Assembly (NCBI GenBank): GCA_033764725.1
Contig: JANRIR010000047.1
Span: 1 to 11,730 of the forward strand
From: RI-43 sp033764725
Lineage (GTDB): Bacteria > Pseudomonadota > Alphaproteobacteria > Caulobacterales > Aquidulcibacteraceae
Direction of reading: 5' to 3'
DNA: 11,730 bases
How positions within the stretch are numbered: the first letter of the stretch is position 1; every line of letters starts with the position of its first letter. The notes under the pieces were generated by a model. It was not told the origin of the DNA. It saw only the letters and a list, made by a program, of their open reading frames with translations, and did no database searches. Below, one piece after another: positions 6,767-11,730 of this stretch. The translations under genes were made by a program, and so were the position numbers.

Positions 6767-7962
6767 CGCCGCGTGCGGGCGGCCACAGCAGCGGACACCG
6801 GCGCCAGCGTGTAGCCGCGCCGCTCCAACGAGGTCGCCCAGGTGCTGATCTGCTCCATGGTGACAGGATAGGCGAAGCCCGCGCCGATGGCGCTGCCATT
6901 CTGCAGGGCCAGCGCCTCGAGATTGAGCAATTGTTCGTCGATCGCCTCGGCCTCGCGCCGGGCGTCGATGATGCGGTCGGCCGCGGCGAACGGCACGGCG
7001 GCCCGCTCGGCCTCGGTGGTCAGCGCCGTGCGCTGGCCGAGGCCCGTGCTGACGAAGGCGAGGCCGCGGCGGCGGAATTGCTGCACCACCGGCTCGGCGG
7101 CGGCGGCCGACGTGGCGAAGCGCGCGCCCTGGTAGTTCGTCACGCCGAAATAGCCGGTCGCGCGGGACAGGAGGTTCTCCAGCCGGGCGATGTTCTGCGC
7201 CGGGGGCGCTGCGGCCAGCAGCGTCTGCGGCCCGGTGTCGTCGGCCTCGGGGTCGAACGGCTCCATCGGCAGTTCGAGCATGACCTCATGGCCGCGTGCG
7301 CGGGCCCGGTCGATCCAGCTTTGCAGGTTGGCGGAATAGGGCACGAAGGAGAGCGTCACCTCCGGCGGCAATTCGTCGATCGCCTGGGCGGTGTTGCGCG
7401 CATTGAAGCCCAAGCCCCCGACGATGATGGCCACGCGGGGGCGATTGCCCTGCGGCGTGAACGGGCGGGCGTAGGCCTGCATCGGCGTCTGCCCGGTGCG
7501 GCTGACGATGGGCAGGAGGCCCAGGCCCCCGCGCTCGGTCAGCCCGGCGATCGGCGCGCGCGGCAGCGGGCGCGGCGCGGGGCGCGCGGGCTCGGCATTG
7601 ACCACCGAGATTTTCAGTTCGCCGGACATGCCGGCCGCCTCTTGCGCTGCGGCCTCCTGCGTCAGCACTTCGGCTTCGGGCATGGATTGCAGGTCGAGAT
7701 CGCCGCCCTCGACGACCGCCTCGCCGAAGGGGATGCGCGGCGCGGCCTCGGCCGACATCGGGCCGGGGCTGATGTCGAGCACCTGGCGCGGCCCGCCCGC
7801 GGCGGGATCGCCCACGGCCTGCACCGTGGCGAACACCAGCGCGCACACGCCCGCGAACGCCGCCACCGCGGCGAGAAACGGATTGACCCGAAACCGCGCG
7901 CCGCCTGGCCGCACTCCGCCTGGCCGAGCCCCGCCTGGCCGAAAGGAAAACCGGAACGCCAT
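6763..7962 (-). CDS. Divergent polysaccharide deacetylase family protein (YibQ/DUF610-like)
   Basis: A 399-residue protein with a short basic N-terminus carrying RPGG repeats (8-22), one membrane helix (about 28-50), a long low-complexity Ala/Pro/Glu linker (51-170) and a divergent polysaccharide deacetylase domain (about 175-392). Family marks are RVAIIVGGLGFN (176-187), LPPEVTLSFVPY (198-209), GHEVMLELPMEPFD (224-237), and GYFGVTNYQGARF (270-282). Proteins of this family are tethered to the inner membrane facing the periplasm; catalysis is not shown for most and the canonical deacetylase metal site is altered. Alphaproteobacterial genomes often have ctpA immediately upstream and rppH downstream, but here about 2 kb separates it from ctpA. 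The first 140 bp and 91 bp of leader are duplicated at 8666-8896. A cluster of three GANTC sites lies 38-62 bp upstream. Confidence 0.93.
   Translation of the reverse strand: MAFRFSFRPGGARPGGVRPGGARFRVNPFLAAVAAFAGVCALVFATVQAVGDPAAGGPRQVLDISPGPMSAEAAPRIPFGEAVVEGGDLDLQSMPEAEVLTQEAAAQEAAGMSGELKISVVNAEPARPAPRPLPRAPIAGLTERGGLGLLPIVSRTGQTPMQAYARPFTPQGNRPRVAIIVGGLGFNARNTAQAIDELPPEVTLSFVPYSANLQSWIDRARARGHEVMLELPMEPFDPEADDTGPQTLLAAAPPAQNIARLENLLSRATGYFGVTNYQGARFATSAAAAEPVVQQFRRRGLAFVSTGLGQRTALTTEAERAAVPFAAADRIIDARREAEAIDEQLLNLEALALQNGSAIGAGFAYPVTMEQISTWATSLERRGYTLAPVSAAVAARTRR
7901..7941. repeat. 15-bp tandem repeat in the deacetylase gene N-terminus
   Basis: CCGCCTGGCCG occurs at 7901, 7916 and 7931, an exact 15-bp period that encodes RPGG(A/V) three times at residues 8-22 of the deacetylase. 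The partial copy of this gene further right has only two units (8759 and 8774), so the unit number has changed by one, in frame. The repeat lies in the cytoplasmic tail before the membrane helix. Confidence 0.85.
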
Positions 7963-7999
7963 GCAAGTCCCACGCGCGCCGACGCCCGCGTCAGCGCTT

Positions 8000-8024
8000 G
8001 ATTCGGAGGAGATTCTCAGGATTC
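8000..8024. promoter_or_regulatory. Cluster of three GANTC (CcrM-type methylation) sites upstream of the deacetylase gene
   Basis: GATTC occurs at 8000-8004, 8011-8015 and 8020-8024. GANTC is the site of the cell-cycle methyltransferase CcrM in Alphaproteobacteria, and such sites in promoters can make transcription depend on methylation state. The same three sites with the same 11- and 9-bp spacing are kept in the duplicate at 8843-8867. The sites are seen; a regulatory role is inferred. I found no convincing -35/-10 pair here. Confidence 0.5.
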
Positions 8025-8099
8025 GGGGGAAAGGTCACGCGGGTGGGGGGCTGGCGCGGATCATTGCCTCGCGAGCGGTGTCATTGCGATCAATATCGC

Positions 8100-8109
8100 C
8101 GGTTCTCCG
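8100..8109 (+). repeat. 10-bp direct repeat flanking the orphan gene, left copy
   Basis: CGGTTCTCCG here is repeated exactly at 8581-8590, directly after the stop of the orphan gene at 8146-8580. With the preceding base and what follows (CCGGTTCTCCGAAT) it also resembles the repeats flanking the AbiJ-like gene. A match of this length may be chance, but its position at both edges of a foreign-looking gene is suggestive. Confidence 0.4.
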
Positions 8110-8145
8110 AATGATGGCGCCAATTGGTTCTGGTAGTCTGTGGCA

Positions 8146-8580
8146 ATGAAAGACCATGCCGCCGACGCTGAAGCGCTGTTTCGCGCGTTCGCGGCGCGAA
8201 ACTCCCTGACGATCCGAAAGATCGACGATCCGAATGTAGAGCTTGTTATGGAAATCCCGCGGCAAGCGGGGCTGTCGTTTGACCTCACGGTCGGACTTCA
8301 AAACGGCGACGAACTCAATATCGGCTTCGAGGGCTTTTGGTCGTACTTTTTTCCATTCGATCAAAAGCGCGAATTGGTGTCGTTACTGCTAGACGGGATC
8401 GTATCGGGCGAGAGCCGCCTTGCTGTGCATACGCAATTCGGCTTTGTCGTGAAGCGCGTCCTGGAGCGCTACGCGGATGAAGATTGGGAGCCGATCTATC
8501 ATGCGCTGGGCTATGGCGTTCCCTTCATGGCGACCAAGGTCGCCTACGTGAGCAACGACGACGCCCGGTCGCGGACTTGA
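8146..8580 (+). CDS. Uncharacterised orphan protein, 144 residues, in the accessory island
   Basis: A soluble, acidic protein without signal peptide or membrane helix. The core DLTVGLQNGDELNIGFEGFW (46-65), FFPFDQK (68-74) and LLDGIVSGESRL (81-92), with a later W114 in DEDWEPI, resembles a scattered group of small hypothetical proteins with an N-D-E-L / FW..(W/F)FP / SG..R pattern. I know of no function for them. ATG 8146 is taken as the start; an in-frame GTG at 8140 would add two residues, and no strong Shine-Dalgarno is seen. GC is visibly lower than in the flanking genes, and rare codons TTA and CTA occur together near residue 80. It is the only + strand gene in the right half of the window and sits between the two direct repeats. 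Real gene likely; function unknown. Confidence 0.75.
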   Translation: MKDHAADAEALFRAFAARNSLTIRKIDDPNVELVMEIPRQAGLSFDLTVGLQNGDELNIGFEGFWSYFFPFDQKRELVSLLLDGIVSGESRLAVHTQFGFVVKRVLERYADEDWEPIYHALGYGVPFMATKVAYVSNDDARSRT

Positions 8581-8590
8581 CGGTTCTCCG
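8581..8590 (+). repeat. 10-bp direct repeat flanking the orphan gene, right copy
   Basis: Exact second copy of CGGTTCTCCG (left copy 8100-8109), beginning at the base after the orphan gene's stop codon. The pair encloses about 471 bp containing the whole gene. Confidence 0.4.
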
Positions 8591-8625
8591 CGAAACGTAC
8601 GCATTCATCCGCCAAGCGCGAGACT

Positions 8626-8805
8626 CTACAGCGGCGCCCCGCCGGCAACGCCGATCTTCGTTGCCTCGCCCGTGGCCTGCACCGTCGCGAACACCAGCGC
8701 ACGTACGCCGGCGAACGCCGCCACCGCGGCGAGTAACGGATTGGTCCGAAACCGCGCGCCGCCGGGCCGAGCCCCGTCTGGCCGAAAGGAAAACCGGAAC
8801 GCCAT
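8626..8805 (-). pseudogene. Truncated duplicate of the deacetylase gene 5' end (59-codon remnant)
   Basis: From the ATG at 8805 the frame encodes the same start as the intact deacetylase (MAFRFSFRP, two RPGG-type repeats, then the membrane helix NPLLAAVAAF...ALVFATVQA). After about residue 45 it leaves the homology, reading unrelated residues (TGEATKIGVAGGAPL) to a TAG at 8626-8628. It has lost the whole catalytic domain. The helix now contains an Arg (GVRAL where the intact copy has GVCAL), and codon changes are more frequent than in the leader, which fits loss of constraint. The frame is still open, so a 59-residue membrane peptide could be made. I consider it a pseudogene fragment. Apart from this remnant and its leader, the gene-free stretch 8581-8949 shows nothing recognisable. 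Confidence 0.8.
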
Positions 8806-8896
8806 GCAAGTGCTACGCGCGCCGACGCCCGCGTCAGCGCTTGATTCGCAGGAGATTCTCAGGATTCGGGGGAAAGGTCACGCGGGTGGGGGGCTG
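8666..8896. repeat. Direct repeat copy 2: diverged deacetylase 5' end and leader
   Basis: Matches 7808-8053 in the same orientation, about 93% by hand count, with one 15-bp unit missing. The 91-bp non-coding leader has about 3 differences, while the ~140-bp coding part has about 12. The three GATTC sites (8843, 8854, 8863) are all retained. After 8896 the sequence diverges and runs into the AbiJ-like gene. Confidence 0.93.
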
Positions 8897-8921
8897 CGGA
8901 AGTGCATTGACGACGCGCGAG

Positions 8922-8936
8922 CCGGTTAGTTGGATC
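8922..8936 (+). repeat. 15-bp imperfect direct repeat flanking the AbiJ-like gene, left copy
   Basis: CCGGTTAGTTGGATC here and CCGGTTAGTCGAATC at 9883-9897 match at 13 of 15 bases, the first nine exactly. They bracket the AbiJ-like gene, 13 bp beyond its stop and 90 bp before its start. This could be a mark of insertion or a chance match. Confidence 0.45.
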
Positions 8937-8949
8937 GACAGCGTTGGCT

Positions 8950-9792
8950 TTATTGCTGGTTGCGCGTCAGCAGGTAAGACACGAATGACGCGCAAGCGCC
9001 CAGCATGAAAAGTGCGTCGGCCTCATCGACATTGGCGTTGTCACCAAATACTAGCGCATGGCGCACACCCTGCCTGCTTGAAAAGCCATACAGCGCCGAG
9101 AATGCCGACTTCAGGCCCCCGTGCAACTTGCCGCTCCTCTCCAGCGTCTTGAGCGCATCGCCCAGGACATTGGTGTCGGGCGCTAGGCGCACAGCTGCGG
9201 CTTCCACGGCATGTATGCTTTCGCGCACGCTGCCAGGCCAGTCGCCATTGCGCAGCGCAACGCTGGCTGCGATCAGCTGTTTGCGCGCAGCCGTGGCATT
9301 TTTCGCTTCAGCGTCGGAAATGGCGCGCTCGAATGCCTCCGCCTGTTCGTCAGTTCCGATCGCCGCGACAAACTGGTTGTCGAAGACGCGGTAGGCGGCG
9401 CGCGACGTAATGAACGCCTCACCAATTTCGCGCTTCAGTTCGGCGCTCACCAGCGGGTGCCGCACCAGATACTCTACGAAGTCGAACAATTCGCCGAAAT
9501 TTGCCGTCTCGACGTAGCGGCTGTAGTGCCGCTGGTTTTCGTAGGGGCCGTGCCTGAACTCGCTAATGGCTCTTCCAAAGAAGCGAACGTGAATGTCCAT
9601 CGCCACGCGTTTCCAATCGTCTTTGAACACCGCGGACGAGTATGACGCGTAAGTTTCGCGATCGATTTCAAGACGGATAGCGTAGTCGATCAGGTTACGC
9701 AGTTCGAGCGAGGCTTCGCCAAGCTTTAGCTGCGGCGGGATGGGCTTCAGTCCCGTGCGTTGAGAAAACGGAACATAAGAATCGGTCGGCAT
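8950..9792 (-). CDS. AbiJ-NTD4/HEPN-like protein, putative abortive-infection (phage defence) gene
   Basis: A 280-residue soluble protein. Its N-terminus PFSQRTGLKPIPPQLKLGEA then SLELRNLIDYA (about 8-38) is in the style of AbiJ_NTD4 domains (F-S-x-R-x-G-x-K-P ... LRN). The C-terminal part (about 165-280) looks like an all-helical HEPN domain: a helix with RNGDWPGSVRESIHAVEAAA (181-200), then GKLHGGLKSAF and R240-QGVR-H245, which fits the RX4-6H motif of HEPN ribonucleases. Proteins of this build are thought to act in abortive infection by cutting RNA. No antitoxin or partner gene is adjacent on the same strand. The ATG at 9792 has a weak AAGGTG upstream. GC is lower than in the flanking core genes and rare codons are present, suggesting acquisition. 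Domain call is from motif memory and is moderate; the gene itself is clear. Confidence 0.75.
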   Translation of the reverse strand: MPTDSYVPFSQRTGLKPIPPQLKLGEASLELRNLIDYAIRLEIDRETYASYSSAVFKDDWKRVAMDIHVRFFGRAISEFRHGPYENQRHYSRYVETANFGELFDFVEYLVRHPLVSAELKREIGEAFITSRAAYRVFDNQFVAAIGTDEQAEAFERAISDAEAKNATAARKQLIAASVALRNGDWPGSVRESIHAVEAAAVRLAPDTNVLGDALKTLERSGKLHGGLKSAFSALYGFSSRQGVRHALVFGDNANVDEADALFMLGACASFVSYLLTRNQQ

Positions 9793-9882
9793 GACTACAC
9801 CTTGGTCTTGGGCCAGACCGTGGTTGCCACGTACGCGATGCCCAAAGGCGAAACCTTCACGATTCGCGCCCTCTAGTCGTGT

Positions 9883-9897
9883 CCGGTTAGTCGAATC
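9883..9897 (+). repeat. 15-bp imperfect direct repeat flanking the AbiJ-like gene, right copy
   Basis: Partner of 8922-8936 (13 of 15 bases). It lies in the 174-bp gap between ctpA and the AbiJ-like gene. Its CCGGTTnnnCGAAT core also fits the sequence at 8099-8112 left of the orphan gene (11 of 14 bases). Confidence 0.45.
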
Positions 9898-9943
9898 TTA
9901 TGCGCTAGACGCAGTATCCGGCGTCGGTAGATCGACGGGCGAG

Positions 9944-9959
9944 TGCGTTGAAAAACGCA
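9944..9959 (-). terminator. Short hairpin just after ctpA, possible weak terminator
   Basis: TGCGTT and AACGCA form a perfect 6-bp stem with a 4-base loop, starting 7 bp after the ctpA stop on the minus strand. No T-run follows, so it is not a standard intrinsic terminator. It may be a decay-protecting 3' hairpin or chance. Confidence 0.25.
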
Positions 9960-9966
9960 ATCCCCC

Positions 9967-11274
9967 TCACCCCGCCCGCGCCCTCAACCTCTCCGCCACC
10001 TGCCCCGCGCGCAGCATCTCCAGCGCGCGGTGCATCTGGTAGTCTTCCGCTTCCGGCCAGTCTTCCGGGGGCATGTCATCCGGCACATGCGGGCCGCGGC
10101 GTTGGGCGCCGGTTTCGTTGTCGAGCGCGTGCGGGAGATCGGCTTCCGAGAGCGACAGACGGCGCACGCGGTCGGGATCCATGCGGCGTGCGGCGACTTC
10201 GACGTCCGGCTCGATGCCGGCGCCTTGGATCGAGCGCCCGGCCGGCGTGTAATAGCGCGCGGTAGTCAGACGCAGCGCGCCGTCGCGCCCGCCCTGCAGC
10301 GGGATCACGGTCTGCACCGAACCCTTGCCGAACGACGTGACGCCGACGACGAGCGCGCGGTTGCGATCCTGCAGCGCGCCCGCGACGATCTCCGACGCCG
10401 AAGCCGAGCCGCTATTGATCAGCACCACCAGCGGAATGCCGGCGAGCTCATCGCCGCGGCGCGCATTGTAGCGCTGCACGTCTTCCGGGCGGCGGCCACG
10501 CGTCGACACCACTTCGCCGCCGTCGAGAAAGGCGTCCGACACGTCGATCGCCTGATCCAGAAGCCCGCCGGGATTGTTGCGCAGATCGATAACGACTCCG
10601 CGCAAGCCATTCGGCGCCTGGCGGCGAATGTTGCGCAATTGCTCCTGCAGCATCGGGCCGGTGCGCTCGTTGAATTGCGACACGCGCAGGATGCCGATGT
10701 CGCCCTCCATGCGTGACGTGACCGAGCGCACGGAAATGATTTCGCGCGTCAGCGAGACGTCGAACGGCTCGGCCCCGTCGCGCACGACCGTGACCGCGAT
10801 GGTGGTGCCGACCGGCCCGCGCATGCGCGACACCGCGTCGTTCAGCGGCAGGCCGACGATGGAATCCCCGTCGATGGCGGTGAGATAATCGCCCGCCTGG
10901 ATGCCCGCGCGGCTGGCCGGCGTTTCGTCGATCGGCGACATCACCTTCACGACGCCGTCTTCCGAGGTGACCTCGATGCCGACGCCGCCATATTCGCCTC
11001 GCGTCTGCACCTGCATGTCGCGGAAATCGTCCGGCGAAAGGTAGGTCGAGTGCGGGTCGAGCGATTGCAGCATGCCCTGGATGGCGGCCTGCATCATCTC
11101 GCCGTCGTTCACGTCGGTGACGTAATCGGTCTCGACGCGGGCGAGCACGTCGGCGAACAGCTCGAGCTGGGAATAGACGTTGCGCTGCGGGGCGTCGTTC
11201 TGGGAGGACCAGGCCAACGCGCCGACACCGGCTGCAACCGCCACGACAGGCGCCGCAATCCACCCAATCCGCAT
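9967..11274 (-). CDS. ctpA: S41 family carboxy-terminal processing protease CtpA
   Basis: A 435-residue periplasmic serine protease of the tail-specific/CTP family. It has an N-terminal signal or membrane anchor (about 5-23), an S41 N-terminal region with LDPHSTYLSPDDF (72-84), a PDZ domain (about 92-170, with GGVGIEV and AGDYLTAIDG), and the S41 catalytic core. The Ser-Lys set fits Prc spacing exactly: Ser292 in GSASASEI, Asp303 in LQD and Lys317 in FGKGSVQ. LRNNPGGLLDQAI (231-243) is the usual core motif. A Pro/Glu-rich acidic tail follows the domain. CTPs trim or degrade periplasmic proteins, often peptidoglycan hydrolases, and in Alphaproteobacteria sit next to an EnvC-like LytM gene as here (91 bp upstream). 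A GGGAG lies ahead of the ATG at 11274. High confidence. Confidence 0.97.
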   Translation of the reverse strand: MRIGWIAAPVVAVAAGVGALAWSSQNDAPQRNVYSQLELFADVLARVETDYVTDVNDGEMMQAAIQGMLQSLDPHSTYLSPDDFRDMQVQTRGEYGGVGIEVTSEDGVVKVMSPIDETPASRAGIQAGDYLTAIDGDSIVGLPLNDAVSRMRGPVGTTIAVTVVRDGAEPFDVSLTREIISVRSVTSRMEGDIGILRVSQFNERTGPMLQEQLRNIRRQAPNGLRGVVIDLRNNPGGLLDQAIDVSDAFLDGGEVVSTRGRRPEDVQRYNARRGDELAGIPLVVLINSGSASASEIVAGALQDRNRALVVGVTSFGKGSVQTVIPLQGGRDGALRLTTARYYTPAGRSIQGAGIEPDVEVAARRMDPDRVRRLSLSEADLPHALDNETGAQRRGPHVPDDMPPEDWPEAEDYQMHRALEMLRAGQVAERLRARAG

Positions 11275-11365
11275 CAGCCTACACTCCCTGTCGGCCCCGC
11301 CGGGCCGTTCAGCGCCCGCGCACGATCACCCTTCGCACGCCCGAACGCAAGGACTTCCGAACCGG

Positions 11366-11730
11366 TCAGCCGGCCCTCTGGCGCCCGCCCGCGCCCGTCG
11401 CCAGCCACGGCCCCGGGTCGATCGGTCCGCCGTTCCGGCGAACCTCCACATAAAGCTCGGGGCTCGACGTTGCGCTCGACATTGCGCCAAGAATTTGGCC
11501 GGCGCTGACGCGCGCGCCGGTCTCGACCTGCAGCGATTCGAGCCCGGTCAGCACCAGCGAATGGCCGCCCTCGACGTCGAGGATGACGATGTCGCCATAG
11601 CCGCGAAACGCCCCGGCATAGCTGACCACGCCCGCGCGCGGGGCCATGATCGCCGCGCCGGCGGCGGTGCGCAGCGTCACGCCGCGGGCGGGCGCGCCCG
11701 CCGGGGTGGCGGCGCCATAGGCCAGCGCGG
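11366..11730 (-). CDS. EnvC-like murein hydrolase activator, C-terminal LytM domain (5' end outside window)
   Basis: About 120 C-terminal codons are present; the frame stays open to the window edge, so the N-terminal coiled coils expected of EnvC proteins are not visible. The LytM (M23-type) fold is recognisable: IMAPRAGVVSYAGAFRGYGD, IVILDVEGGHSLVLTGLESLQVETG, GQILGAMS, PELYVEVRRNGGPIDPGPWL. The catalytic HxH of active M23 enzymes is replaced (LTGLES where YAHLxS is usual) and the His before FEIR is also absent (LYVEVR). It is therefore a degenerate, non-catalytic LytM as in EnvC, which activates amidases for septal peptidoglycan splitting. It precedes ctpA with 91 bp between and is probably in the same unit. 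Family call is good; the precise partner amidase is unknown. Confidence 0.88.
   Translation of the reverse strand, partial: ALAYGAATPAGAPARGVTLRTAAGAAIMAPRAGVVSYAGAFRGYGDIVILDVEGGHSLVLTGLESLQVETGARVSAGQILGAMSSATSSPELYVEVRRNGGPIDPGPWLATGAGGRQRAG

Larger units (their letters stand above)
7808..8053. repeat. Direct repeat copy 1: 5' end and leader of the deacetylase gene
   Basis: This segment and 8666-8896 are direct repeats in the same orientation. By hand alignment they differ at about 15 positions over 231 shared bases plus one 15-bp indel. Copy 1 includes the first 155 bp of the intact deacetylase gene and 91 bp upstream. The repeats start and stop sharply, with 612 bp of unrelated DNA between them. 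Confidence 0.93.
8054..9966. other. Putative accessory island between ctpA and the deacetylase gene
   Basis: Two genes of unlike composition (8146-8580 and 8950-9792) and a partial duplicate of the neighbouring deacetylase gene separate two genes that many Alphaproteobacteria carry side by side. The foreign genes use codons that are scarce in the neighbours, such as TTA, CTA, GTA and AAT. Short direct repeats lie around both. No integrase, transposase or tRNA is visible, so the way of entry is unknown. Exact limits are uncertain: the left limit is where the repeat ends, the right is the ctpA stop. Confidence 0.5.

Noticed and set aside
6931..8001. Long + strand open frame opposite the deacetylase gene (also similar ones opposite the hydrolases, rppH and ctpA)
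   Set aside because: Antisense frames stay open because of high GC at codon position three; they are Arg/Gly/His-rich with no domain features.
8602..8613. 12-bp match CATTCATCCGCC with 6284-6295
   Set aside because: A few exact 12-mers are expected by chance in a window this size, and the second site is the rppH/hydrolase junction with no link to the island.
8922..9897. GTTAG-containing repeats as integron attC sites
   Set aside because: They do not satisfy GTTRRRY, no RYYYAAC partner at attC distance is visible, and no integrase is in the window.
9793..9966. Possible remnant coding end on the + strand (reads ...VVATYAMPKGETFTIRAL stop near 9876)
   Set aside because: Too short to assign, no recognisable family and no upstream frame; it may be the trace of a lost gene but cannot be supported.

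Overview
The window is high-GC DNA that reads as a chromosomal segment of an alphaproteobacterium. Three things point there: an F1 ATPase beta/epsilon pair, the run EnvC-like factor / S41 protease / divergent polysaccharide deacetylase / RppH as arranged in many Alphaproteobacteria, and a tight GANTC cluster of the kind CcrM methylates. A Caulobacterales/Hyphomonadaceae-like host is my best guess, but this cannot be settled from the sequence alone. I saw no rRNA, tRNA, CRISPR array or transposase gene.

Left part (1-4638). It opens inside atpD (+ strand, 5' end cut off). Three small genes follow, packed or overlapping: a secreted protein with a signal peptide, an antibiotic-biosynthesis-monooxygenase-fold protein and a three-helix membrane protein. 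A minus-strand vWA protein comes next, and only then atpC (epsilon). The atp operon is therefore interrupted between beta and epsilon, and atpC needs its own promoter. A membrane-anchored metallophosphoesterase follows atpC closely.

Middle part (4642-7962, minus strand). One compact transcription unit reads leftwards: divergent polysaccharide deacetylase (YibQ-like), rppH, then two alpha/beta hydrolases in tandem. Start and stop codons overlap or abut at two of the junctions.

Right part (7963-11730). ctpA and the C-terminal end of an EnvC-like LytM protein (running off the edge) are the expected partners of the deacetylase in envelope and septal peptidoglycan work. In this window ctpA and the deacetylase gene are about 2 kb apart. 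The gap holds two genes of lower GC content and different codon use: a 144-residue orphan (8146-8580, +) and a 280-residue AbiJ-NTD4/HEPN-like putative phage-defence gene (8950-9792, -). Between them lies a second, diverged copy of the first ~140 bp of the deacetylase gene plus ~90 bp of upstream DNA. Each foreign gene is flanked by short direct repeats, and the boundary motifs resemble one another. This small accessory island in a core cell-envelope locus is the most interesting part of the window.
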